From positions 122,861 through 186,860 of the forward strand of contig JAQTLN010000004.1 of the NCBI GenBank assembly GCA_028714875.1: DNA of 64,000 nt, written 5' to 3'. This DNA is from Gallionellaceae bacterium. GTDB lineage: Bacteria > Pseudomonadota > Gammaproteobacteria > Burkholderiales > Thiobacillaceae. The translations under genes and the position numbers were made by a program. This document shows, piece after piece, positions 52,951 to 61,098 of this stretch. Within the stretch, counting starts at the first letter, position 1; each line of letters starts with the position of its first letter. The notes below the pieces were generated by a model. It saw only the letters and a program-made list of their open reading frames with translations. It was not told where the DNA came from and did no database searches.

Positions 52951-53418
52951 GTGGTCGCTCCGATTAACCCTCCGCCGGGTTCACCTCCGCTATCACAACA
53001 GCCCTATTTTCTTCGCGCCCTCTACGAGTGGTGCGTGGATAGCGGGCTGACGCCTTATATGACGGTGCGCGTGGATCATCGCACGCGGGTACCCCAGGGT
53101 TTCGTCAAGGACGGGCAGATCGTCCTCAACCTCGGTCCCAGCGCGGTGCGCAACCTGAATATGGACAATGAGTGGGTCACCTTCTCGGCCCGTTTCGGCG
53201 GGGTTTCACACGCGATCGAAGTGCCGGTGGCCAATGCTCTGGCCATCTACGCGCGTGAAACCGGCGAAGGGATGAGCTTTATCAGTGAGGCCGGGATGGA
53301 CGCCGGCGAGCAGGTAACATTGGCGGAGGCTACTTTGAAGGAGGCTGATGACACCTCGGGTGGCGACGAGCCCCCCAAGCCTCCGCGCGGACGCCCCCAA
53401 TTGCGCGTGGTCAAATAG
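52951..53418 (+). CDS. sspB: ClpXP adaptor SspB
   Basis: A 155-residue adaptor that brings ssrA-tagged proteins to ClpXP. The folded domain PYFLRALYEWCVDSGLTPYM ... GQIVLNLGPSAVRNL is typical. A flexible Asp/Pro-rich linker leads to the C-terminal LRVVK, the known ClpX-binding tail. The only upstream start in frame is GTG at 52951 with no strong ribosome binding site, so translation probably depends on sspA just 10 bases before. Confidence 0.93.
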   Translation: MVAPINPPPGSPPLSQQPYFLRALYEWCVDSGLTPYMTVRVDHRTRVPQGFVKDGQIVLNLGPSAVRNLNMDNEWVTFSARFGGVSHAIEVPVANALAIYARETGEGMSFISEAGMDAGEQVTLAEATLKEADDTSGGDEPPKPPRGRPQLRVVK

Positions 53419-53452
53419 CTTTTTCCCACCTGGGGCCAAAAGCCCTGATCGT

Positions 53453-53458
53453 TATAAT
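53453..53458 (+). promoter_or_regulatory. Candidate tRNA promoter -10 element
   Basis: A perfect TATAAT ends 10 bases before the mature tRNA-Thr, with a GC-rich stretch (CGCC) after it as in stringently controlled promoters. No clear -35 box is seen. Confidence 0.45.
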
Positions 53459-53467
53459 TTCGCCATT

Positions 53468-53543
53468 GCCGGCATAGCTCAGTTGGTAGAGCAACCGCCT
53501 TGTAAGCGGTAGGTCCCCAGTTCGAATCCGGGTGCCGGCACCA
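53468..53543 (+). tRNA. tRNA-Thr (anticodon TGT)
   Basis: A complete 76-base cloverleaf. Acceptor GCCGGCA pairs with TGCCGGC; the D arm is GCTC/GAGC with AGTTGGTA; the anticodon stem ACCGC/GCGGT carries the loop CTTGTAA (anticodon TGT at 53101+... i.e. 53501-53503). The T loop is TTCGAAT, and CCA is encoded at 53541-53543. The T stem has one A-C mismatch. Confidence 0.95.
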
Positions 53544-53547
53544 ATAC

Positions 53548-53590
53548 GGAAGCGCGGCCGAGTGGTTTAAGGCACCGGTCTTGAGACTTG
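53548..53590 (+). pseudogene. Truncated tRNA-Ser-like fragment
   Basis: The sequence GGAAGCGCGGCCGAGTGG and the following GGTTTAAGGCACCGGTCTTGAGAC match the 5' half of a class II tRNA such as tRNA-Ser(TGA), through the D arm to the anticodon loop. The 3' half of the anticodon stem, the variable arm, the T arm and CCA are missing; unrelated sequence follows until the intact tRNA-Ser at 53607. It is therefore read as a broken tRNA copy. Confidence 0.6.
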
Positions 53591-53606
53591 TTGTAGGTAG
53601 TGCGTT

Positions 53607-53694
53607 GGAGGTGTGGCAGAGTGGTCGATTGCACTGGTCTTGAAAACCAGCAAAGGGAAACCTTTCGTGAGTTCGAATCTCACCGCCTCCGCCA
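53607..53694 (+). tRNA. tRNA-Ser (anticodon TGA)
   Basis: An 88-base class II tRNA. Acceptor GGAGGTG pairs with CGCCTCC (one wobble); the anticodon stem ACTGG/CCAG(C) carries CTTGAAAA with anticodon TGA. The long variable arm (AAAGGGAAACCTTT) is a clear hairpin. The T arm is GTGAG/CTCAC around TTCGAAT, with encoded CCA at 53692-53694. Confidence 0.95.
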
Positions 53695-53765
53695 ATAAAG
53701 ACAAGTGCTTAGCGCAGTTCTGAGCTGTGCAAAGTAAGTGAAGAATAGCGCTGTACTAATCCGGG

Positions 53766-54149
53766 ATGACTGTTTTGCGTAGGCTGCTGACACTGTTGAT
53801 GCTGTCCGCTGCGCTGGCCCGGGCCGCCGAAGTCGAACAGCGCGAAATCCTCCAGGTCTCGCCCCTGGCCGGTTTTCAATATCACGCCGGGGCGGCGCTG
53901 TTCGCCCTGATGAACGTGGGCGATCATCTGACGTTACGGCGCGAGCCCGACAACCCCTATGACGCAAAGGCCGTGCGGGTGGAATGGCACGGCACGCAGA
54001 TCGGTTACGCCCCGCGCGCCGACAACGTCGATCTGGCCCGTTTGATGGATCGCGGCACCCCCGTGGAGGCCCGCATTCTGCATCTACAGAAATCGCGCGA
54101 CCCGTGGAAACGGGTGCTGATCGAGATTTATCTGCTGCCGACTCCGTAG
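53766..54149 (+). CDS. Exported HIRAN-domain protein
   Basis: A 127-residue protein with a signal peptide (residues 1-21, MTVLRRLL, hydrophobic, RAAE). The rest is a single HIRAN domain: VSPLAGFQYHAG, VGDHLTLRREPDNPYDAKAVRVEWHGTQIGYAPRADN and VEARILHLQ. HIRAN domains are best known fused to SWI/SNF helicases, where they bind DNA 3' ends. A free, exported copy therefore has an unclear role; related stand-alone proteins occur in proteobacteria. It lies just after the tRNA genes and convergent with prfB. Confidence 0.8.
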   Translation: MTVLRRLLTLLMLSAALARAAEVEQREILQVSPLAGFQYHAGAALFALMNVGDHLTLRREPDNPYDAKAVRVEWHGTQIGYAPRADNVDLARLMDRGTPVEARILHLQKSRDPWKRVLIEIYLLPTP

Positions 54150-54165
54150 GAGACCCGCAAGCGGG
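54146..54165. terminator. Hairpin between convergent HIRAN and prfB genes
   Basis: GTAGGAG followed by CCCGC-AA-GCGGG (54154-54165). The stem is perfect but no long T run follows, so it is either a weak terminator or a fragment of the GTAGGAGC repeat family. It overlaps the HIRAN stop codon. Confidence 0.4.
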
Positions 54166-54178
54166 CGTCCTCTGCCGC

Positions 54179-55283
54179 TCAAACCCCCTGCTTCAAACTC
54201 GCCTGGATGAAGGGGTCGAGGTCGCCGTCGAGCACGCCCTGGGTATTGCCGACCTCGTAGTTGGTGCGCAGATCCTTGATGCGCGACTGGTCCAGCACGT
54301 AGGAACGAATCTGGTGGCCCCAGCCGATGTCGGTCTTGGAGTCTTCCAGCTTCTGCTGTTCCGCCTGGCGTTTGCGCAACTCGAATTCGTAGAGGCGCGA
54401 CTTCAGCATGGCCATCGCCTCGGCGCGGTTCTTGTGTTGGGAACGGTCGTTCTGGCACTGCACCACGATGTTGGTGGGCAGGTGGGTGATACGCACCGCC
54501 GAGTCGGTCTTGTTGATGTGCTGGCCGCCGGCGCCGGAGGCGCGGTAGGTGTCGACTCGCAGATCGGCCGGGTTGATGTCGATCTCGATGGAGTCGTCCA
54601 CTTCCGGGTAGACAAAAATGCTGGAGAAAGAGGTATGGCGGCGGGCGTTGGAGTCGAACGGCGACTTGCGCACCAGACGATGCACGCCGGTCTCGGTGCG
54701 CAGATAGCCGTAGGCATAGTCGCCGCTGAACTTCAGGGTGGCGGATTTCAGGCCGGCCACTTCACCTTCGGACTCTTCCAGCACTTCCACCTTGAAACCG
54801 CGCCGCTCGCCGTAGCGGATATACATGCGCTCCAGCATGCCGGCCCAGTCCTGTGCCTCGGTACCACCGGAGCCGGCCTGGATGTCGATGAAGCAGCTGG
54901 CGGCATCCATTTCGCCGGAGAACATGCGGCGGAACTCCAGTTCCGCGACCGCCGTTTCTAGTTCGGCGACATCGGCTTCCACCGCTTCCAGGGTGTCGTC
55001 GTCTCCTTCCTCGCTGGCGAGTTCGAACAGTTCCTGGTGTTCGCTCAGGCCCTGGCCGATCTTGTCCAGGTTGAGGACGACGTCTTCCAGCGCCTTGCGC
55101 TCGCGGCCCAGTTCCTGAGCGCGCTTGGCGTCGTCCCAGACGGTCGGGTCTTCCAGCAGGCCGGCTACTTCGGCCAGGCGATCATGCTTGCCAGGGTAGT
55201 CAAAGATACCCCCGAAGTTCTTCGGCGCGGCGCGCCAGGTCGGCAAGGTTGGATTCGATCAGATTGACGCGTTCGGCTTCCAT
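54179..55283 (-). CDS. prfB: Peptide chain release factor 2 (programmed +1 frameshift)
   Basis: RF2 of 367 residues, made by joining 55283-55203 and 55201-54179. It ends translation at UGA and UAA. The first 27 codons ([10 protein letters not shown] ... RGYL) end at an in-frame TGA; shifting +1 at CTT-TGA-C continues [12 protein letters not shown]. Later hallmarks are the stop-codon-reading SPF tripeptide in [12 protein letters not shown] and the GGQ motif in [14 protein letters not shown]. The N-terminal part is missed if only the long frame starting at 55246 is considered. lysS, often the next gene, is not adjacent. Confidence 0.96.
55199..55214 (-). promoter_or_regulatory. prfB recoding site
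   Basis: On the minus strand the site reads CGGGGGTATCTTTGAC: a Shine-Dalgarno-like GGGGG, a short spacer, the slippery CTT, and the TGA stop. It is the standard RF2 autoregulatory +1 frameshift signal: low RF2 slows reading of TGA and favours the shift. Confidence 0.93.
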
Positions 55284-55552
55284 GTTGCGGTCCAGAGAAT
55301 CAAAAAAGGCGCGAATTATACGCGCCGCCCATGTGGCGCCGGTGTCTTGCTGGCTCGTCCATCTATAAACCAGGATTGTTCATTCGTAAGCGTCCAACCC
55401 ACCCATCTTCCCCCGACGTCCCGGCTTCCCCACCCTACGTGGTTTTCCACCCCTGGAGCAGCGCATGGAAGCCTGTCTGGACTGGAAGCGGATTTACTGG
55501 CATCCGGCCCATTTCCCGCATTGTCCGATCAGCGCCAGGCAAACCGCCCGCG

Positions 55553-56089
55553 TTACCACATCAAGTCGTCCGGGATCTGGTAGGCGGCATAGGGGTCGTC
55601 GGCGGCGATCTCGGTGCTGGTCTTGTTCACTCGAACCACGAGCGAGGCATCGCGCTCGGCGATTTTGTCGGCGATCACCTTGGGGACCAATTCGGTGGCG
55701 CCGCCCAGGCAGACGATGACCAGGTGCCCGGCCACCAAATGCGCCTGGACGGCGGCCGAGACATAGATTCGGTCGATTTTGTTGCCGCGAGTGAAGTTAT
55801 AGGCGATGTCTCCGGCGCCCTTGCTCTGGCGATTCTGTCGCACCATCTGGGCAATTTGCGCCTCGATCGCCTTTTGCTTGGCGGCCGCATCGCGCTGGGC
55901 ATTGAGTTCCCGTGCTCGTTCGGCGTTCTTGCGTTGCATTTCGAGCGCGGCCAGGCGCGCTTCATCGACACTTTGCGTACCGCTGCGGCGCTCATCCTTC
56001 TTCTGGTTGCTCTTGTCGTGGTTGGCCTGCTTGGCTTTTTTCTTGTCCACCAGGCCGGCCTTCAAAAACTGCTCTTGCAAAGACGCCAT
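55553..56089 (-). CDS. DUF2058 (YaiL-like) protein
   Basis: A 178-residue soluble protein. The N-terminal part is strongly charged and helical (MASLQEQFLKAGLVDKKKAK, then a long basic/acidic coiled region). The C-terminal half has the family segments YNFTRGNKIDRIYVSA and YQIPDDLMW. Members are described as nucleic-acid-associated proteins of unknown role. The ATG at 56089 is chosen since upstream codons run into a dispersed repeat. About 270 bases to prfB contain nothing recognised. Confidence 0.82.
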   Translation of the reverse strand: MASLQEQFLKAGLVDKKKAKQANHDKSNQKKDERRSGTQSVDEARLAALEMQRKNAERARELNAQRDAAAKQKAIEAQIAQMVRQNRQSKGAGDIAYNFTRGNKIDRIYVSAAVQAHLVAGHLVIVCLGGATELVPKVIADKIAERDASLVVRVNKTSTEIAADDPYAAYQIPDDLMW

Positions 56090-56199
56090 CTGTGCCGCTC
56101 CAAAATTGGGTCCGCCGGCCCAGGCGCCGGCCACTGGAAGGGCGGCAGCATAGCAAAAGCCGGCTGCGCGAACCCGCGATCGTTGTCTTGTTGGGACAG

Positions 56200-56383
56200 C
56201 TTCCCCCTTTTTCAAAGGGGGATTGAGGTACCGAAGGGTATAAGCAGTGACTTGGCCGCCGTCGTTTGGCGGCTTAGTCCATCGCATAGGGGTTTCATCA
56301 GGGGCTTCATCAGGGATTTAGCGACGTTTGCCTGAGCAGCCGTCTCAAAAATCCCCCCTGCCCCCCATTGAGAAAGGGGGGAA
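56200..56383. repeat. C/G-run inverted-repeat element, copy 2, interrupted
   Basis: The left end (CTTCCCCC-TTTTTC-AAAGGGGG, 56200-56222) and the right part with GATTTAGCGACGTTTGCC and CCCCCC...GGGGGG ends (56313-56383) match copy 1 near the efflux genes. Between them lie about 84 extra bases (56229-56312) not seen in other copies, so this copy is interrupted. Confidence 0.75.
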
Positions 56384-56439
56384 CCACTGCGCCAACCGCA
56401 TCGCCAGTTAGCGAGGTAAGCGCCTTAACAGCCCCACGA

Positions 56440-56462
56440 AGCCGGCTGGAAGCCGGCGCTAC
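56440..56462. repeat. GTAGCGC-type REP, single copy
   Basis: AGCCGGCTGGAAGCCGGCGC followed by TAC: a short hairpin (GCCGGCT/AGCCGGC) ending in the inverse of GTAGCGC. The same unit is present twice, inverted, at 58481-58551 and once at 62577-62600. Confidence 0.7.
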
Positions 56463-56476
56463 AGGGGCGCGGCGCG

Positions 56477-57787
56477 CTAAACCGTTTCGCGGTGGCGTCC
56501 TTGCCGGTAGCGGAAGGCCAGGCCGTTGCCGTCTTGCCGTTCATGCAGGCTGACGTCGCCGCCCAGGCGCGTTGCCGCTTCCCGGGTGATCGCCAGGCCG
56601 AGGCCGCTGCCTTCACCGCTATTGGGGAGCCGGTAGAACGCGTCGAACACCCGTTCGCGTTCCGTGGCCGGGATTCCGGGGCCGTTATCGACGACTTCGA
56701 TGACGGCGCCGGCGTTATCGGACAACAGGCGCAGCGTCACTTCGCCGCCCTCCGGTGTGTATTTCAAGGCATTTCCCAGCGCGTTCTTGAGGATCAGCCT
56801 CAGCGTATCCGGCGCGGCGCGCAGGGTCAGGGGCGCGTTTTCCTCCAGTCCCAGATCAATGCCTTTGCTTTCGGCGTAGGGCAGGTTTTCCGCGATCAGT
56901 TCACGCGCCAGCGCGGAGACGTTGGTCTCTGTCTCCACGTGGCTTCCAGTTTGAATTCTGGCCAGGTTGAGCAACTGTTCGGTCAACTTGCGCGCGCGCT
57001 CGATGCCTTCCTGGAGCGGCGCCACCCTTTCCCGCGCGGCTTCCAGTGAACCGGCTTGTTTCAGGTTCTGCGCTTGCAGCGACAGCGCGGTGAGCGGGCT
57101 ACGCAGTTCATGGGCGGCGTCGGCGATGAAACGCCTTTGCTGCGCCATCAGGTGGTTCACCCGTTCCAGCAAACGGTTGATGGCCTGGACGAACGGCGTG
57201 ATCTCGTCCGGCAGGCCCGTGTCGGCGATGGCTTGCGGGCGATCCGCCGGTTGCGCGTCGAGGTTTTTCGAGAGGCGGGCGATCGGCGCCAGTTCGCCGC
57301 GGACGATACGAACGACCAGCCAGGCCAGCAGCGGGAGCAACAGCAGCAGGGGGAGCAGGGTGCGCAGGGCGCTGTTGATGGCGATTTCGTCGCGCGCATC
57401 GGTGGGTTGGGCGACCACGCCGCGCCCCTGTCGTGGCGTGTCGCGGATGAATACCCGCATTTGTTCGGAACCCGCGTTCAAGGTGTGAAAGCCCGCCGGC
57501 AGATCGTCGGGAAGCCAGGCGGGCCGGGCATCGCCGGGAAAATGGAGGATCTGGATGCGGGATTCCGGGTCGTTGATCTCACCCTCTCCGGCGGCGCCGC
57601 GCGGCGCCGCCGGCAAGCTGGGTCCGTTCGCGGACTCCAGGGTGGCGATCTGCCTGAGCATGTCGTCCTGGAATTCCTTCGCTTCCAGATACGCGAGCGC
57701 GAAGGAGGCGATCGCCGCCACCAGCCCGCAAAGTAGAACGGCGCTCCCCAACATGAGCGAGAGGTGCCGTTGCAGGGATCGATTCAT
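56477..57787 (-). CDS. Sensor histidine kinase, QseC/PmrB-like
   Basis: A 436-residue membrane kinase: membrane helices at about 12-34 and 148-165 flank a periplasmic sensor of about 110 residues. The transmitter has RRFIADAAHELRSPLTALSLQAQNL with the phospho-His, NALGNALKYTPEGG, VVDNGPGIP and GSGLGLAITREAATRL. Its start overlaps the regulator gene stop by 4 bases. With the PepSY and membrane-protein genes upstream on the same strand it forms a four-gene operon; such sets often answer to metals or cationic stress, but the ligand is unknown. Confidence 0.9.
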   Translation of the reverse strand: MNRSLQRHLSLMLGSAVLLCGLVAAIASFALAYLEAKEFQDDMLRQIATLESANGPSLPAAPRGAAGEGEINDPESRIQILHFPGDARPAWLPDDLPAGFHTLNAGSEQMRVFIRDTPRQGRGVVAQPTDARDEIAINSALRTLLPLLLLLPLLAWLVVRIVRGELAPIARLSKNLDAQPADRPQAIADTGLPDEITPFVQAINRLLERVNHLMAQQRRFIADAAHELRSPLTALSLQAQNLKQAGSLEAARERVAPLQEGIERARKLTEQLLNLARIQTGSHVETETNVSALARELIAENLPYAESKGIDLGLEENAPLTLRAAPDTLRLILKNALGNALKYTPEGGEVTLRLLSDNAGAVIEVVDNGPGIPATERERVFDAFYRLPNSGEGSGLGLAITREAATRLGGDVSLHERQDGNGLAFRYRQGRHRETV

Positions 57788-58446
57788 GGCGTTTTCTCCA
57801 CCATCCAGCCGGCGCCGCGCACATTCTTGATGACGCTCGCGCCGAGTTTTTTGCGCACGCCGTGAATCAGAAAATCCACGGCATTGCTTTCCACTTCCTC
57901 ATTCCAGCCATAGATGCGTTCCTCCAGTTCGGCGCGGGCGAGGATCGCGCCGGGGCGCAGCAGCAGGGCCTGCAACAAGGCGAATTCGCGCGCGCTGAGC
58001 AGCGCCACGACATCGCCGCAGCGGGCTTCGTGGCTGGCCGGGTCAAGGCTCACCCGGCCGTTGCCGAGCACCGGCGCGGCCTGCCCACCCTGGCGACGGA
58101 TGATCGCGCGCAGGCGGGCAAGTAGTTCATTCACGTCGAAGGGTTTCACCAGGTAATCGTCGGCGCCGAAATCCAGCCCCTTGATGCGCTCCTCCACGCC
58201 GTCGCGGGCGGTGACGATGAGCACCGGCACCGCGTTGCCCGTCTGGCGCAGGCGGCGCAGCACTTCCAGGCCGCCGCGCCTGGGCAGGCCGAGATCGAGC
58301 AGCACGGCCTGGTGTTCGCCCTGTTCGAGCACCTGGCTGGCGCTGGCGCCATCCTTCACCCAGTCCACGGCATACGCCGCATCCTTGAGCGCGACGGAAA
58401 CCGCCGCGCCGATCATCGGGTCGTCTTCAACCAGCAAAATACGCAT
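57784..58446 (-). CDS. OmpR-family response regulator
   Basis: A 220-residue regulator with a receiver domain (MRILLVEDDPMIGAAVS, phospho-Asp in AVLLDLGLPRRGG, Lys in YLVKPFD) and a C-terminal winged-helix DNA-binding domain (LSAREFALLQALLLRPGAILARAELEERIYGW, VDFLIHGVRKKLG). ATG 58446 is taken as the start because the receiver begins there; a GTG at 58452 is an alternative. It is coupled to the kinase gene. Confidence 0.93.
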   Translation of the reverse strand: MRILLVEDDPMIGAAVSVALKDAAYAVDWVKDGASASQVLEQGEHQAVLLDLGLPRRGGLEVLRRLRQTGNAVPVLIVTARDGVEERIKGLDFGADDYLVKPFDVNELLARLRAIIRRQGGQAAPVLGNGRVSLDPASHEARCGDVVALLSAREFALLQALLLRPGAILARAELEERIYGWNEEVESNAVDFLIHGVRKKLGASVIKNVRGAGWMVEKTP

Positions 58447-58480
58447 CGTCACTCCCGAAAATACCGTTCAACGGTCGCAT

Positions 58481-58551
58481 CGCCCTTGTAGCGCAGGCAT
58501 CCTTGCCTGCGTCTGTAAAACAGCAGGCTGGAAGCCTGCGCTACAGGGGCG
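58481..58551. repeat. Inverted pair of GTAGCGC REPs (REPIN)
   Basis: CGCCCTTGTAGCGCAGGC at one end and GCCTGCGCTACAGGGGCG at the other, each with its own small hairpin, around TAAAAC. It lies between the membrane-protein and regulator genes of one operon. Confidence 0.8.
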
Positions 58552-58564
58552 TTTTCACCTTGCC

Positions 58565-59356
58565 TCAGATGGTTTCCTTTGCCGGTTGTGCCCGCAAGTC
58601 CTTCCGGCTGACGGTCAGATAAATCACCAGGCTCAGGATGGCGGCGAGGAAAACCATGCTCGTCGTCACCGTGCCCAGCCCGAAGCCGCCATTGACCAGC
58701 GGTTGCGAAAGGAGATCGCCGAATGATGCGCCCAGTGGGCGGGTCAGGATGTAGGCCATCCAGAACGCCAGCACGGCATTGGCCCTGAACCCGTAATAGG
58801 CGAGGGTGACCAGGCCGATCAGCGCGGCGAACATCAGGGTCGAATTGGCATAGCCGATTTGCAGGCCTTCCGCCGCCAGGTCGCCCGCCGCCGTGCCCAG
58901 TGCGAAGGTGAACAGGATGGCCAGCCAGTAGAACGACTCGCGTTTGCTCGTGACGATGCTGTGGATGGAGAGCGTTCTCTCGCTCGCGAACCAGGCGATG
59001 AAGGTCACCAGCAAGGCCAGGCCGAAGGCCAGGGTGGTCGTTTCCAGTGGGACGTTAAAGTTGTCCACCAGGTTATCGGTGATGAGGGTGCCGACGATGC
59101 TGATGAGGACGACCACGACCCAGTACAGCCACGGGATGTAGCGCCGGGCGCGCATCTGGAATAGCAGAAACACCGCCAGCAGGGCGGCCATGAGGGTCGA
59201 GGTGCCGGTCAGGCCGAAATGCAGGTTGTAGTTGAGAAAATCGGCGGCGGTTTCGCCAACTGTGGTGGCCATGATCTTGATGATCCAGAAGAACAGTGTG
59301 ACTTCCGGAACCTTGTTCAGCATGCGCGTCGCGTCCGCGCGGGTGAGGGCATTCAT
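58565..59356 (-). CDS. COG4705-like integral membrane protein
   Basis: A 263-residue protein with about seven or eight membrane helices. Conserved-looking segments are VPEVTLFFWIIKIMATTVGETAADF, SIHSIVTSKRESFYWLAILFTFALGTAAGD and AYILTRPLGASFGDLLSQP, repeated in form (TxGE-xx-D, TAAGD, GASFGD), which suggests internal duplication. It resembles uncharacterised membrane-anchored proteins found beside two-component systems. GGAGAGG lies before ATG 59356. Role unknown; transport is likely. Confidence 0.75.
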   Translation of the reverse strand: MNALTRADATRMLNKVPEVTLFFWIIKIMATTVGETAADFLNYNLHFGLTGTSTLMAALLAVFLLFQMRARRYIPWLYWVVVVLISIVGTLITDNLVDNFNVPLETTTLAFGLALLVTFIAWFASERTLSIHSIVTSKRESFYWLAILFTFALGTAAGDLAAEGLQIGYANSTLMFAALIGLVTLAYYGFRANAVLAFWMAYILTRPLGASFGDLLSQPLVNGGFGLGTVTTSMVFLAAILSLVIYLTVSRKDLRAQPAKETI

Positions 59357-59435
59357 CGGGAACCTCTCCAGTAAGTTATCCACCGGGCCGTTCCGGCGCG
59401 TCGGCGCCACTCCGGCGACGACATGGCCGAGACGA

Positions 59436-59768
59436 TCAATCCTCGTGGTCGCGGTCATGATCGCGATCGGATTTGTCTACGACGGCGGCGAGGACTTTGC
59501 CGCTCATCGGGTCGACCTTCACATCCATGACCTGTTTGTCCTTGACCACTTCGACTTCGAACACCCACTGCCCTTTGTGGCGTTCGTACTCGGCGCGCGT
59601 GGCCTTGCCGCCAACATGCTGTTCGGCGGCGGTCACGGCTTGCGACAGGTTGATCTTCGCGCCGATGATGGCCAGGGCGTCGTTCTCCGTGGACTTGCTC
59701 GCGTAGGCGCTGCCGATGGCGGCGGCGGAAAGGATGGCAAGCGTTGCCAGATAGATTTTGCGTTTCAT
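59436..59768 (-). CDS. Exported PepSY-domain protein
   Basis: A 110-residue protein: a signal peptide (residues 1-23, MKRKIYLATLAILSAAA) and a PepSY domain (INLSQAVTAAEQHVGGKATRAEYERHKGQWVFEVEVV, VKVDPMSGKVLA). The tail is His/Asp-rich (DRDHDRDHED), able to bind metal ions. GGAGTGA precedes ATG 59768. It is the first gene of the operon with the membrane protein and two-component system, and could modulate the kinase sensor. Confidence 0.85.
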   Translation of the reverse strand: MKRKIYLATLAILSAAAIGSAYASKSTENDALAIIGAKINLSQAVTAAEQHVGGKATRAEYERHKGQWVFEVEVVKDKQVMDVKVDPMSGKVLAAVVDKSDRDHDRDHED

Positions 59769-60011
59769 GCTGATCACTCCTTCGAGTCACGCGGGTATTC
59801 GCGTGGTGGTGAAGATAGCGAGTGAAAATTAGGGCGGCGTTAGCAAGCCGCGCAGGTAGCAAACATCCGAAGCGCGGAATGACCAAAAATGGCGGCGCAT
59901 ATGGCGCGGCCCTCGCTAATATCCCGGCCGCGCAAGTCGCCGAACGGGAACTATCCTCGGCATCGCGTTTCACTATCAACCTGCCGCGCACACTGGATAA
60001 CACCGCCGCCC

Positions 60012-61004
60012 ATGGATACCCCCGCTTCTTCCTCCCCCCATCCGGCGCAGGCCGCTTTTGCCGGCCTGCGCGCTTATCTCGAAGAGCAGATTCTCGGCCA
60101 GGAAACCCTGGTGGAACGGCTGCTGGTGGCTTTGCTGGCGGATGGCCATCTGCTGGTCGAGGGGCCGCCCGGCCTGGCCAAGACGCGCGCGGTCAAGGCG
60201 CTCGCGCATGGCCTGGAGGGTGATTTCCAGCGCGTGCAGTTCACCCCGGACATGCTGCCGGCCGACCTGACCGGGTCCGAGATTTACCGGCCGGAGGAGG
60301 GCGGTTTTCACTTCCAACGCGGCCCGCTGTTCCATAACCTGATCCTCGCCGACGAGATCAACCGCGCGCCGGCCAAAGTGCAGTCGGCGCTGCTGGAAGC
60401 GATGGGGGAACGTCAGATCAGCGTCGGCGCCGCCACTTATCCGCTGCCGCGCCTGTTCCTGGTGATGGCGACGCAGAATCCGATCGAACACGAAGGCACC
60501 TACCCGCTGCCGGAAGCGCAGCTTGACCGCTTCATGCTGCATACCCTGGTGGATTACCCGGACCGCGCCACCACCCGCCGCATCATGGACCTGGCCCGGC
60601 GCGAGGCGCTGGAAGCGCGCGAACTGCCGCCGCCGGCAACGCCGCTGACCCAGGAGACGGTGTTCGCCGCGCGCCGCGAGGTGCTCGAACTGACCCTGGC
60701 CGATTCCCTGGCCGAGTACATCGCCGCCCTGGTGGAAGCCACCCGCGATCCCGGCAAATACAGCGGCAAACTGGCCGAATGGCTGCGCTGGGGCGCCAGC
60801 CCGCGCGCCGCCATCGCCATGGAACGCGGCGCCCGCGCCCTGGCCTGGCTCGACGGGCGCGATTACGTCAGTCCCGAGGATGTCCAGGCCATCGCCCCGG
60901 ACGCCCTGCGCCACCGCCTGCTGCTCGACTACACCGCCCAGGCGCGCGGCGTCACCGCGCGGCAGTGCGTCGAAGAACTGCTGCGCCAGGTGCCGGCGCC
61001 GTGA
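60012..61004 (+). CDS. MoxR-family AAA+ ATPase
   Basis: A 330-residue chaperone-type ATPase: Walker A VEGPPGLAKTRAV, Walker B LILADEINRAPAKVQSALLEAM, sensor 1 VMATQNPIE and the lid-region LRWGASPRAAIAMERGARALA. MoxR proteins act with VWA-domain partners in assembly of enzymes or stress resistance. ATG 60012 begins the normal N-terminus; the upstream frame is not family-like. It is followed by DUF58, DUF4381 and VWA genes, the usual Bat-type set. Confidence 0.92.
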   Translation: MDTPASSSPHPAQAAFAGLRAYLEEQILGQETLVERLLVALLADGHLLVEGPPGLAKTRAVKALAHGLEGDFQRVQFTPDMLPADLTGSEIYRPEEGGFHFQRGPLFHNLILADEINRAPAKVQSALLEAMGERQISVGAATYPLPRLFLVMATQNPIEHEGTYPLPEAQLDRFMLHTLVDYPDRATTRRIMDLARREALEARELPPPATPLTQETVFAARREVLELTLADSLAEYIAALVEATRDPGKYSGKLAEWLRWGASPRAAIAMERGARALAWLDGRDYVSPEDVQAIAPDALRHRLLLDYTAQARGVTARQCVEELLRQVPAP

Positions 61005-61098
61005 TGGCCACATTCGCGGGTTGGGCACGGCTCCCCCCCTCTGGGAACGCGCTGTTCGTGCTGGCCGTTGCTCAATGTGAACGCGTGTGGCGCGGTGG

